DNA of 64,000 nucleotides from Psococerastis gibbosa (lineage: Eukaryota; Arthropoda; Insecta; Psocodea; Psocidae). Made by a program: the position numbers and the translations under genes. Positions 1 through 10,245 of the stretch are shown piece after piece. The stretch is taken from contig OZ020489.1 of the NCBI GenBank assembly GCA_963971405.1, forward strand, positions 35,621,047-35,685,046, read 5' to 3'. Numbering within the stretch: position 1 is the first letter of the stretch; every line of letters begins with the position of its first letter. The notes below the pieces were generated by a model that did no database searches, had not been told where the DNA came from, and saw nothing but the letters and a program-made list of their open reading frames with translations.

Positions 1-603
1 AAAGGGAATACTGGACCTTATCTACCAAATGTGGTCCCGTGTAGACTGTAGACTTTTCAAGCGATGCTGAGACCCGGTTAGGATTTTATAAAATTATTTC
101 CGGAAACGGGTAGTCCAGGGATCTCCCCTGTGGGTGCAGTGGGTCACACGCCCTGTTTTTTCTAGAATCAAGGCCTTTGAGGGAACGAAAAATGAGTTTG
201 GTAAAAAGAAGGGAAAAACTAAGAATTATAAGAAGGAAGTACGACAACGGCGAGAGACAAGCAACGAAAAATCGCATAAACTTTTCAAAATGTTCAATTA
301 AAAACAAATAAAGAGACATCTGTGTTCCTAATACTAGTGGGACAAGAGAGAGCTGTTTTGCGTCACCGCAGGAGGCAGGCGTCACATAGTAAGGCAAACA
401 TCCAAAAATATGAAATGATGGTTTTTGTTATTTTGTATAAATTTTTTTAAATAATTATGCCAGCTGTTCTGGCCTTGCTAATTGACTTGTTTATTTACTA
501 CCACCTATTTTTTAGCCTACACCTGCACAATCAAAATTAATACTTCCATAGTCCACTACATTTTGACAGATCACTGTTGTGCATAGTAAATTAAATAAGG
601 AAT

Positions 604-716
604 TTTTGTTCTATTACCAAGCCAATCTAGCGGACTATATGGCCCTCTCTTACACTCAACTAGGAAGACCAGGGACCTTAGTACAATTTTCCTTCGAGCA
701 TCGTTATGAAGTATGA
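604..716 (-). mobile_element. SINE S2, partial
   Basis: On the minus strand this matches the 3' body of the S2 SINE: the block around ctatatggccctctcttaca corresponds to the ctttatagccctaactccgc block of the copies near 8.1 and 60.7 kb. The tRNA-like head is missing or badly decayed. The left 600 bases of the window hold no feature I can name. Confidence 0.6.
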
Positions 717-726
717 GCCCCTATAT

Positions 727-1113
727 GGTGCCCATTCCAGCATTGACCGGCTAGGGCTACTTCCAAAAACGGTGATGTGGTAGCAGACATTCAAAACTTA
801 GGTGGCGTTTCCACCTACCTCGCATTGCAGAATGCAAATGACATTGACGGAAATTAGAATTTTTCTTTTTATAGAAATCTATTAAAATGTTTGTACTTAA
901 CATATCCCATGACGCCATTTTTTAATTTTAGTTTGTTTGTTTGTGATTTTACTGTATGATCATTGATCAATTTTAACTATGGCATAGAGGAAAATAAACA
1001 TTTCCGTCAATTCTGCAATGCGAGGTCGGTGGAAACGCCACCTAAGTCTTGAATGTCTGCTACCACGTCACCGTTTTTGGAAATAGCCCTAGCCGGTCAA
1101 TGGAATGGGCACC
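727..1113. mobile_element. MITE-1, copy 1
   Basis: The terminal inverted repeats are about 100 bp. The left end (ggtgcccattccag, then accggctagggcta) is answered by the reverse complement at the right end (tagccctagccggt, then tggaatgggcacc). The middle carries tgatcattgatcaattttaa. There is no coding capacity. Sibling copies lie at 48165-48544 and 52563-52939. The superfamily is not assigned because no clean target duplication is seen. Confidence 0.85.
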
Positions 1114-1926
1114 TCGGGAAGGCCTCCGAACAGTTGCTGGCAGTCATGAAAAGTTTGAAGATGGAGTACGGTGTGTAATATAGCTAATATATGTATTGAT
1201 ATCACCGTCATTTCAAAAAAAATTTTTTTTTTTTGGGGGGGGGGGCAAGATGACAATTAGGTACATTTTCATAAAATGTTGACATCTTCGTTAGTTATAG
1301 GGTCGTACTTTTTTTCCAATAGCAGGGGGGGGGGGGGCGCAATAGAACACGTTGGGACCCCAGATGACCCCTCTGAGCGGGGTTGTGACGTGTGCCGCCA
1401 AAGCAGAAAATCAGACTGGTGTGTTAAGCCATAGGCGCCATTACGTTTCGCCCCTAGTAGTAGTTCTTAAGGGCTATAGGGACTCAGGCCGCTATTTGGG
1501 CCCATAAGTCCGCCCTGCTCTTCTACTGCAATTTGATCATATTGCTGAACTTCAGAAGCTCCCGTGGCCTGAGGCTCATTTGACACTCTGCATCGGCCAC
1601 CGCAAACTCCAAGTGTTCCAAACGTGAGCGCCAACGTTTCGCCCATAGTTCTGACTCTTATATATAATTTTGGCCGAGATTATGTTTCCAAAAATGAATC
1701 CCAGTGTTTCCATGTTTAACTTTATGAGCTATGGAGCCTTGTAGTCCTAAATGTGGCTTCATCAGGCACCTCTGAAACTTCGACGCCTGATGAAGCCAGG
1801 CGCCAAAGATAACCAGGGAGATAACTTTTTTAAGCTTTCATATAATTGGGACTCCCCAACCAACAAAACATTTTCAGCGATTGACTGCTCCACTTCATGC
1901 CCCCCCCCCCCCAAAAAAAAAATATC
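1114..1926. other. No gene; G- and C-tract sequence
   Basis: This stretch holds T-run/G-run junctions near 1217-1246 and 1325-1338 and a C-run/A-run junction near 1900-1921. These resemble the internal tracts of the hAT-like MITEs elsewhere, but no terminal repeats could be paired. The short open frames show no recognisable protein features. Confidence 0.5.
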
Positions 1927-2178
1927 ATAGGGTTGGTCCCTTGTACAATGCCACGACCCCATGGATTTCGGACATCATATATTATATTATATATTGTATC
2001 CGCAAACAAATTTGGCCATTGTCAAACTGGTATAAATAAATAAAGACTTTTTGCTCTATAAGTCCTCGATGTCAACCTATGTCGGCTACAAGCGATAATG
2101 GACAAGCTGAGAAAAGCTTACCATTGAGGCAATGTAACTGACGAAAGCATGTCTTTACCAAGTACAGATACGAGTCTT
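1927..2178 (-). repeat. Dispersed repeat V, copy 1
   Basis: This is diverged but collinear with 21546-21760. Shared blocks include ggtcccttgtacaatgcca, atttcggacatcat, gatgtcaacct, agcgataatg and ccaagtacagatacga. Related segments in the opposite orientation lie at 53985-54110 and 63915-63968. The class is unknown. Confidence 0.65.
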
Positions 2179-2798
2179 GGTGGCCTATAAATCTGACAGA
2201 ATAAAATTTAACACCCCGAATCTTGCGTCACAAAATTTCGGCCAAAATGATAGAATTCATAAGCAGGTGCTATGAGCAGCCGGACAACTAAAAGAATATA
2301 AAGGAAAGACAAACGCCCCAGTCTGTGAAAGTTATTTTAGTGAAAACAAAATATTTTTATAAAAATAACGATCGGTTGCTCGATTTTGACTCGCACTTGT
2401 TGTCGTCTGTTAAGTGAATATTTTTAATATTTTGAAATTCACAATTCTTAATTATCTGAATTTTAAATCGCTGATCTGGTTTTGGCAGCAACACGAGTTA
2501 TTAATTTTACATGTCGAATAATTTCAAAAAAATAAGAATATTTGTTGGTAGTTTTTGACCAGCATTGTTAGAAACAATAATGTAAGCTATAGTGAATATA
2601 ATTTAATATATTAATACAATTGGTATAGGTACAGACGTATCTTGGAATGGCTAAATAGCGTCTGGAATCAAAACGTTGCAAAAACCAATGCTTCAAAAAA
2701 ATTAAAAAAATCTTTATTCCGTAATTCAATGATCAAATTATTTACAATTTAGTTAAATTCGATTAATGGAGGGAACCAGAGTCATGGTGGTACCGTGA

Positions 2799-2998
2799 CG
2801 GCCGCCATACCAAGTTGAATCCAGCGGACCAGAGCAGGTTCAAAGCTGCAGATAACTTGGTCGTGTGCACAGTGCCGGTAGGGAAACATGGTAGGACTTG
2901 TCCTGGTCACCTCCGAACTAATCGTGTGACTTCACTGTGTTTCCCAAGTGGTTCGGAATCCACTATAATCAGGAGGTCCACTGTTCTATGGGCTGGCA
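2799..2998 (+). repeat. Repeat M, copy 1 (5' half)
   Basis: Nearly identical over about 200 bp to 13456-13655, from ccaagttgaatccagcgg to the ataatcaggaggtcc block. The frame is open for 86 codons here and the same peptide (with NPADQSRFK and GKHGRTCPGHLR) recurs at 13.5 kb. Other copies carry indels, so this looks like a repeat rather than a gene. The fuller unit at 47766-48118 shows that it continues to a ctgaaagcaggcgtt end followed by an A-rich tail, suggesting a retroposed element. Confidence 0.7.
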
Positions 2999-3428
2999 TA
3001 GGACAGTCAAGTCGGAGTCGCTCTATGGGCCCAAATATGAGGCCTAAGTCGTTATTAACCCGACGAACACTATAACTAAAGGGTGGTACAGTAGTCCTAA
3101 ACGCTATACCGCAACATACTTTATATAAAAAAGCTCATAATAGGCCGAAGAATCGTTAGAGACTTCTGGAGAACACGGGAGAATATAATAACAGCACACT
3201 GGAGCGTCTACCTTCAAAGAAAGCGTAGAATTGTACTAAGTATTATTCATACGTAGCCAAATGCCGACAAAGAGAGGCGCCTAATGAATAATCAGGTAAA
3301 TATTAATAACCAGTAGGCTGTATACCTAGGCATATGCGGACAAATAAAAGAATTTTGTGTCATTCCAAGCCCATATCTTCCCATTTTACCAGACCAGTGA
3401 CTAATATTAACTGAGGTTGGTACGCTAC

Positions 3429-3697
3429 GGTACCTATTGTAATGTCCGAACAATAACGTTCCATTCGGTAAAAACTGGTACCTAGTCTATTGCTCATGTA
3501 GCAACTAAGACCGTACTCAGGATTTTGTGCACAGAATCATGGACGGATACAGGGGGAGGGCGCAGGGGGGTAGCTGCCCCCCCCCCCCGGTACCTATTGT
3601 AATGTCCGAACAATAACGTTCCATTCGGCAAAAACTGGTACCTAGCCTATTGCTCATGTAGCAACTAAGACCGTAATCAGGATTTTGTGCACAGAAT
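3429..3697. repeat. Tandem duplication of unique DNA plus a hAT end
   Basis: A unit of 160 bp starting ggtacctattgtaatgtccg at 3429 recurs at 3589. The unit includes the genomic flank, the 8-bp target cacagaat and the first ~50 bp of the adjacent hAT-like element (catggacggatacagggg). The two copies differ at few positions. The duplication therefore happened after the element inserted. Confidence 0.8.
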
Positions 3698-3968
3698 CAT
3701 GGACGGATACAGGGGGAGGGGCAGGGGGGTAGCTGCTCCCCATCCCCCCAATTTGGTAAATCTCTTGTAAATTAATTTATTACGCACTGATTTAATTGAT
3801 CCTACATATGTTGGGGGTAGCTGCTCCCCCTCCCCCCCCCCCAATTTGGTAGATCTATTGTAAATTAATTTATTACGCTCTGATTTAATTGATCCTACAT
3901 ATGTTTTTTTCCTATTTTGACCCACAACTACCCCCCCCCCCCCCCCCAATGGGCTGGATCCGTCCCTG
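3698..3968 (-). mobile_element. hAT-like MITE, family G3, with 8-bp target duplication
   Basis: The ends are catggacggatacaggggg and gggctggatccgtccctg. The perfect 8-bp duplication cacagaat flanks it at 3690-3697 and 3969-3976. Internally the block ctgctcccc...cctacatatgtt is itself duplicated (from about 3732 and 3819). Long C runs abut the ends. An 8-bp duplication with CA..TG-type ends is typical of hAT elements. Confidence 0.85.
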
Positions 3969-4130
3969 CACAGAATGGGCCTATGACGATCCCCTACCTG
4001 CCCCTCTGTAACGAGGATGACGACGACAATGAAGACTCCTTGCAGCAAAGGTCGAGGTTTTATATATACAGAGTAAAAAATTCAAATATCTTATAATTTA
4101 TGGAATATCAGAGCTGTAAAAAATATCAGG

Positions 4131-4549
4131 TCTTCGATGGCACAGTGGTAGCTTGTTCATCTCTACACAACATGTGATCGGAAACCTCTCGCAACTCAAC
4201 ACAGGTATTACTTACAGAGGTGGCTGCAACCCGATCATGGCGATTTTAATACAGGGGTTAATATAGTACCAAGTCACGTGATGGTATTAATTCAATTGTT
4301 TTCCAAATGAAAACTTGTTTATTTCTAGGGTGATATTTGCTATTTATATTTGTTACGGCAGTTCAGTTCTTCAGTATTGCCAACATCACAATTTAAAAAA
4401 TTCTGAAATTCACTGTTCAATTTAAACAATTGAATCAATGCCATCACTTGACATGGTATTATATTAACCCGGTATTAAAATCGCCATGATCGGGCTGCTG
4501 AAGAGGTTATTCGGATACATTCATTGAATTGTTTGCATGCGAATACTTT
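4131..4549 (+). mobile_element. SINE S1, interrupted by MITE-2
   Basis: The SINE head is tcttcgatggcacagtggta, containing a good pol III A box (tggcacagtgg). The body ends at 4226 and resumes at 4498 with ctgaagaggttattcggata, the standard S1 tail (compare the minus-strand copy at 61021-61195). The intervening 271 bp is a separate element. Confidence 0.8.
4227..4497. mobile_element. MITE-2, copy a, CTG-flanked
   Basis: The inverted ends run about 75 bp: caacccgatcatggcgattt at the left and aaatcgccatgatcgggctg at the right, followed inwards by the taccggggttaatat and gatgg..attcaattgttt blocks. It is flanked by CTG at 4224-4226 and 4498-4500. Because it splits SINE S1, the boundaries can be checked against intact siblings. 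No ORF. Confidence 0.85.
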
Positions 4550-4559
4550 TTTATTGGCC

Positions 4560-5660
4560 ACATAAAATAATAATAATAATAATAAGAACAACAAAAGACA
4601 TTTCTCTGTGGAATTTGATTTGATTCAGAATTTAGGTAGTATTACACTTTTGAATTTTTCTTAGACCCATATTTATTGCATCAAATATTGGAACAATATT
4701 CCAGTGTGTATAATAGGGAGAGTAATGTACTTGTATTTGAAAAATTAAATAAGTAAGCGTACATATATACTGAGAGCAGCACTAATTTCCTTGCATTCCA
4801 ACATTCTTGTCTGACCCCCAATCATGTAAATTCTATGTAAAATTTGACCTCCAAATCGTATAGAATTCATTATTGATGACAGTACACATTTTATAAGTTC
4901 AAACAACTACTCGTACGTTAAAGTTAATACATCACTGCCAAGCAGGGCCGATGAATGTGGATCTACAAAGCTTCATACCACAAACCTGAAATACAGAGAG
5001 AGAGACAGAAAGAAAAAAAGGCCAAAAATTGTTCATCATTAATCTCCCTCCTTATTTAAGGACGGACTTGACTGATAATAAATGAACTCTGAGATACCAC
5101 ATACAGTTCACAAATTCAAAATATGAAATCCTCGAATACATGACCATCAACCTAGCACAATTTTTCATGGAAAGCAGTGAAGTTCAATTTTTTGAATGAT
5201 GTTGCCAGTACTTAGGGGATCTTATGCCTGGACACCATCAACCTATAATGAACGTGGCAATGGAGTGTATTGAAACAGTGGCCCCAGTCTCACATTACTT
5301 ATTCCATCTGATTCAACTAAATTTGACAAGAACTAATGAATCTAATTTTCAGTACACCGCCATTTTTTACGTCTCGTCGTTTTTTTTTATTTTGGTCTAA
5401 TGGTGGAAATACTATTATACGATCTGATTGATGCCAGCTCTTAATAGCAGTGTATATGCAAATATTCAAAGAATCTGGGCGTTATTCTTCAGACTAAACG
5501 TGGAAAAATCATGATTCCAGTTTTTTCATGGGTTTTTTAACACTATAGGAGTGGTCAGCAACCTTTTTGTACAAGAAAGCCAAATTATTAATACTTAAAA
5601 TTATGTATAATAATAATAATAAAACTTAAAATTATTAATACTTAAAATTATTAATACTTA
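4560..5660. other. No gene recognised
   Basis: AT-rich sequence with an ATA microsatellite near 4566-4587 and an ATA/TTA-rich stretch near 5588-5660. A sequence at 5550-5590 (gagtggtcagcaacctttttg) resembles one hAT-type end, but no partner was found. No ORF resembles a known family. Confidence 0.4.
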
Positions 5661-5669
5661 CAGCTTACA

Positions 5670-5735
5670 ACGGCACGTCGTAGGGCGTGTAGAGGCTCGC
5701 ACAAGTACATCCACGCTATACCATGCCACCGAAGC
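5670..5735 (-). mobile_element. SINE S1, head fragment
   Basis: The reverse strand gives the S1 head region (tggcatggtatagcgtgg, then gtacttgtgcgagcctctac), diverged from the neighbouring copy at 5754-5915. The tail is missing. Confidence 0.6.
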
Positions 5736-5753
5736 CATTTTATTTAATTTATA

Positions 5754-5915
5754 AATCACACACAAACAATTTAATGAATTTAACCGATTGTCCTCTTCAG
5801 TCGCCTCTGTAAGTTAGTAACCGTGTGAAGTTACGACACGTCTCCGATCACATGGCGTGCATAGACTCGCACAAGTACAAGCACTCTACCACCTGGCCTT
5901 CGAAGTCGAATTTGG
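5754..5915 (-). mobile_element. SINE S1, near full length
   Basis: The minus strand reads cttcgaaggccaggtggtag, with the A box in place, then the cgagtctatgcacgccatg block and the tail blocks gaggcgactgaagagga and cattaaattgtttgtgtg. It lies immediately beside a second S1 head fragment in the same orientation. Confidence 0.75.
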
Positions 5916-5968
5916 TTCTCAGCTTTGAAATGTTTTCTCCCGTCTTCTGTGGCAAAATTGCTTTGAAT

Positions 5969-6168
5969 AAGCTGTATATATGACAAATAAGAATAAAATT
6001 ATAAATAACTTTGCACTTAATTCCACAAAATATATATTTTTTAAAATTACGATAGCTGTTTCGGTAGTGACACCATCTTCAGACTGTCACCACCGAAACA
6101 GCTGTCTTCATTTTAAAAAAAATTATTTTGTGCAAAATTATTTAAAACATTATTCGTATTTGTCATGT
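5969..6168. mobile_element. Long-hairpin element with hammerhead-like loop
   Basis: Two arms of about 85 bp are inverted about a short centre: tgacaaataagaataaa... at the left against ...ttattcgtatttgtca at the right, with tagctgtttcggtagtgac opposite gtcaccaccgaaacagctgt at the centre. The minus strand across 6055-6083 reads CTGAAGA, a short stem, then GAAAC. It could be a foldback MITE. No ORF is needed to explain the 77-codon open frame here. Confidence 0.7.
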
Positions 6169-6805
6169 ATCACTTCCACGAAGTCACTGGAGAAACTCTC
6201 TAATGGAAGCTGACTGCTGTGTACATGCAAATAAACTTTGTGATTGCATAAGCACTACAATAAGCATAACTGCATAAGCATTTATAAGCATTGCAATTTG
6301 ATACATAAATTCTTTATGCAGAAGGAACTTTATATCTTTGGACTTTGGCAAAATTATTCAGTGTTGATTTAAATTGGTTGATTAGTTGGAAAAAGCATGC
6401 AGTACCGCGACAAGGCTGCCTACAATTCACACCATACTAAGAATGCATTTTCCAATTAGAATCCATGTATTTGGCAAAAATGGTATAAAGTCCATAGATA
6501 TTCTGCTCGATATGAGCGACCACCCACCTTCTGCGCTCGTGCACTTCTATTATTTCCAATGTTTAGCATATGCACTGAAATGTGTGACGAGAATTCATTT
6601 CCTTGGTGGAAAATGTGTCTAATTAATCAATTACCGCACATTTACATTCACACTAAATGCTGTTTGCAAGGAGATAAAAGCCCTTGGCGATAAGGTTGGT
6701 AGTTTTATGGTTTTGCACAGCGTAAAAATAACGAAAAAAAACGTACCTGCATGTGAAAGGTGTAGTTCAACTTTATTTTGCGCAATGGTGACGTCATGTT
6801 CTTCT

Positions 6806-7072
6806 CAGTACCGGATTAACCCATGGGCACTTGGGGCACAGACCCACGGCCCCACAAAAATGTCTAAAATTCCGGCCCCCACAAACAGGATTTTTTTAAA
6901 TATAAAAATAAAAATAAATTAAAATTTGAAAACAAATTTCAAACAAAGTTTTGAAATTGGCGGGAAATTAAACGTTTTTTTTTTTTTGCTACAATGTTGG
7001 TAGACAGACCCGTGGCCGCCACGGCCCACATATCTTGTGCCCATGGCCTCCATAAGCGTTAATCCGGCACTG
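6806..7072. mobile_element. MITE-3, copy A (hAT-like)
   Basis: The ends are cagtaccggattaac and gttaatccggcactg. The subterminal ccatgggcac is answered by gtgcccatgg. The flanks gttcttct (6798-6805) and attcttct (7073-7080) match at 7 of 8, as for a hAT target duplication. A sibling lies at 38256-38511. Confidence 0.8.
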
Positions 7073-7743
7073 ATTCTTCTGGAATCTGGAAAGGGTTTTC
7101 TGGAAAAGCATCAAACAATGTTTTAGGTTTACTGCCGTTCATGGTTTTATGAAGAACCACCCAACTTTCAAGTTTCAAGGGGGTGGTGAGTAGGATAAAT
7201 AAATCGAATTTCGTACCACGACAGCCTGGCACCGTATGCACTGCAAAACTTAGGTAGAAGTTGGTAAGTTAATCAAACCAACTGAACTGATTCATTCATC
7301 AAAATACAATACTGTGCTGCGGAACATACCCCAAAGTTAATTAAAATAGTAGCCGAGCCCCTGCAACATTTGGGCCCAGTCGGCGCCAATGCACCATTCC
7401 ATTTTTTGAATGCAGTAACTAAATAGGCCTAATATCTTCTTATCTTTCGCATTGTAGGTTGCCGCCATTAAGTGCAGAATTATACTACATATGAAAAGGT
7501 TCTTATCCTGAATACGACCAATAAGTATTATCTAAATGTAGAATATAATTTAGAATATACCGGTAAGCCTCGCCAAGAGTCTTCGTATTGTGGTGGGGTA
7601 GTAGTACACTCAACGATTTTTCGATTTCGCACTTCGCAGACCTGACGCATGTCTTGTGATTTTTAACAACCATGCTTATGCTTTCCTTGATGTCGATTCT
7701 TATGCTTTAATTGATTGCAAACAATACTCTTCTTCTTCTTTTC

Positions 7744-7943
7744 NNNNNNNNNNNNNNNNNNNNNNNNNNNNNNNNNNNNNNNNNNNNNNNNNNNNNNNNN
7801 NNNNNNNNNNNNNNNNNNNNNNNNNNNNNNNNNNNNNNNNNNNNNNNNNNNNNNNNNNNNNNNNNNNNNNNNNNNNNNNNNNNNNNNNNNNNNNNNNNNN
7901 NNNNNNNNNNNNNNNNNNNNNNNNNNNNNNNNNNNNNNNNNNN
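7744..7943. other. Assembly gap (200 N)
   Basis: An exact run of 200 unknown bases, probably a fixed-size scaffold gap. Open frames reported across it are artefacts. It is flanked by a TTC-rich stretch on the left. Confidence 0.99.
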
Positions 7944-8027
7944 GTAAGTAAATAATACTAACAATCTTATTACTTGGTAATTGTAACTGCGCATGCAAAT
8001 TGTGATCAACACATCAAGACATGTAGA

Positions 8028-8225
8028 ATAGTGGTATGGACTCTGACTTTCACCTGAAAGGTTGTTGGTTCGAGTCCTAAGCTTCCTATATTTTCTGGCC
8101 ATTCTTCGGAGGGCATGTAAAGCAGGTGGTCCAGGGCCTTCCTAGTTGGGTGTAATAGAGGGCTTTATAGCCCTAACTCCGCTGGGTCGGCTTACTAATA
8201 GAACAGAAAGTCAATATTTATTTAT
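8028..8225 (+). mobile_element. SINE S2, full-length copy
   Basis: tRNA-derived head with a perfect B box (ggttcgagtcc at about 8067-8077) preceded by ctgactttcacctgaaaggt. The body gagggctttatagccctaac is followed by actccgctgggtcggc and a tail ending in TTTA repeats. Siblings are at 604-716, 10527-10600, 15296-15515 and 60660-60848. Confidence 0.85.
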
Positions 8226-8589
8226 TTATTATTGATAACACTTAGCAGGTACCAGTCATCGACCTGGATACGTCAGCCGAAGAATCCCCCACCCGACAGC
8301 CCATTTAACAAGTGTGATAACCCGTTTTTTTTCATTTTTTTGTTTAAAAACGTGATTGCCTCTAATCGTTATTATGGGTTACACAAAGGACGCTAAAAGT
8401 AAATTTGAGAAACTTCTTGGCAGAACAGATAGTATCAATGGGCCAGAGAACTTGTTCAATCAATACTGGAATTTTGTCATGTCATTTTCATATAGTCGGC
8501 TAGTGAGGCCGCTCGTCCGTCAAGTCAGTATGGTAATCGGTAACGCCACCATACGGACTAAGGCTGGCTTATGTCTTTAAACCCTCGAC

Positions 8590-9025
8590 AATATTTAGGA
8601 TAATAAGAGATAATAATAAGAGTTAACAAGAAATAATAAGAGATAAGATATTATACGTGCTGTGCGTCCATTCGCAGAGATAATAATAATAAGAGTTAAA
8701 AAGAAATAATAGGAGATAAGATATTATACGATTTTTTCTGCGGAATTGGAAAATCTGCAATCAGCCACCCATCATGCGTACTTGCCTAGTTGTGCGTTCA
8801 TTCGCAGAGATAATAATAATAACAATACGAGTTAAGAAGTAATAAGAGATAAGATATTATAAGATTTTTTCTGCGGAATTGGAAAATCTGCCGTCAGTCC
8901 CGCATTAGCTTATTCGCCTAGCTGTGGGTTCATTCGCATAGATAATAATAATAATAATAAGAGTTAAGAAGAAATTATAAGAGATAAGATATATAAGTTT
9001 TTCTCTGTGGAATTGGAAAATTTGG
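8590..9025. repeat. Tandem array, about 130-bp unit
   Basis: About 3.3 units. The block ttcgcagagataataataat begins at 8671 and 8801 and, slightly diverged, at 8933. Each unit contains gagttaagaagaaataa, gagataagatattat and ttttctgcggaattggaaaa. The units contain an ATA microsatellite that varies in length between copies. Confidence 0.9.
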
Positions 9026-9239
9026 GTGGGAGGTTAAAAAAAAAGTTTAAAAAGAAACTTGTTATGTATTATTTGTTACATTTCTTTTTTATACCAAAAA
9101 AGTTCATTCTATCTAGAAATTAAGGGGGGTAAAGCTCCCCGCCCTTGATGTAAATGCTCTCTAAAGATGGGCGATAACTGCCCTTTGCTATAATTTTTTA
9201 TATTTATTTTTATTATAACTTCTTCTTCTTCTTCCGGCT

Positions 9240-9361
9240 CTACAGCCCTTGGTGGGCTTTGGCCTGCTCGACAACACTCCTCCATTCTTCTCGGTTTTGC
9301 ACAACGCTCCACCATCTGGAGACTCCCAACTCGCGAAGGTCATTCTCTAACTCGTCCTTCC
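9240..9361 (-). pseudogene. LINE ORF2 C-terminus, 5'-truncated insertion
   Basis: The minus-strand frame reads through KDELENDLRELGVSRWWSVV and then QNREEWRSVVEQAKAHQGL-stop, the C-terminal signature of a class of animal LINE reverse-transcriptase ORFs. A GAA-repeat 3' tail follows (9222-9239). The insert 9222-9361 is bracketed by the 13-bp direct repeat tttttattataac at 9209-9221 and 9362-9374, so this is a 140-bp, severely 5'-truncated LINE insertion. Confidence 0.85.
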
Positions 9362-9864
9362 TTTTTATTATAACACCTTTCAATATAACACCTTAAAATG
9401 AAAGATGGGTAATAAAGGTTAAAAAAAATCCTAATTTGATGATCATTTTGTTGTATGGACTTGGCAGAACCTAGATGTGTAGAACGCTTTGTAAGAATAA
9501 TTTATCCATACGGTGAATTTAGAATAGAGTTTCTTATATATTTTTTCACATTGATGATTGTACGTTCTTAATAATAAGGTAATAGGCAAACACGGTCCGT
9601 ATTTGGCCGCAGGTCGTCTACAGGTCAGCCTAATGAACGGAGGAAATTGACTATTCTTTAATTTCTATTTTATTTCTCCCACTCTTCCACATTTTTGATA
9701 ATACGAATACTTGTAGCCACTTCTTGGCGTATAAGCTTGTGCTAATTTTCAGTGCTAAATTATACTACCCGACCGCGATAGGATGGCACTTGGAACATTT
9801 ATAAAAATCTAATAAACTCTTCTTCTTCTTTCTAACGCCTGCTTTCAGCATTTCTGCTTTAAGC

Positions 9865-10023
9865 CACTAGCGGATCCAGCTATGGGCCCTTCTCTTACCC
9901 AACTTTCACTAGATAAAACGCACTTTCAAAAAAGTCTCACTCTATCATAGACCTCCTGACTATAGGCTTTCCATCCACTAGTTCAGCTCCCCCCCCCTCT
10001 AAAAAGTTCTAGATCCGCTAGTG
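9865..10023. mobile_element. hAT-like MITE inside repeat M (first)
   Basis: The ends are cactagcggatccagc and ctagatccgctagtg. A perfect 8-bp duplication ctttaagc lies at 9857-9864 and 10024-10031. A fragment of the same family lies at 34144-34215. Confidence 0.9.
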
Positions 10024-10066
10024 CTTTAAGCAACCCTGTCTGTCTGGCGGGGGGAGTGAGTCTGTT

Positions 10067-10245
10067 CAAGGCCGTAGCCAGGATTTTTTTCGGGGGGGGG
10101 GGGGGTTCAGAAATTTCACTGGATATTACATAGTGGTTTTTATTTTTCCTCTCAAAATCCGATTCTATCAAGTATCAAGCCATTTCATTTCGGGGGGGGG
10201 GGGTGTGAACCCCCATGAACCCCCCCCCCCTTGGCTACGGCCTTG
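10067..10245 (+). mobile_element. hAT-like MITE G1 inside repeat M (second)
   Basis: The ends are caaggccgtagccaggattt and ccttggctacggccttg. A perfect 8-bp duplication agtctgtt lies at 10059-10066 and 10246-10253. Two long G runs and a terminal C run are internal. The body gtggtttttatttttcctct is shared with the copies at 16256, 21276, 24221 and 29055. Confidence 0.93.

Noticed and set aside
2815-3075. 86-codon ORF as a gene, with a similar 112-codon ORF at 13358-13696
   Set aside because: Both lie in repeat M. Other M copies carry indels in the same frame, and no known domain is present.
7656-8102. Open frames of 78-131 codons across the unknown bases
   Set aside because: They consist almost entirely of the 200-N gap.
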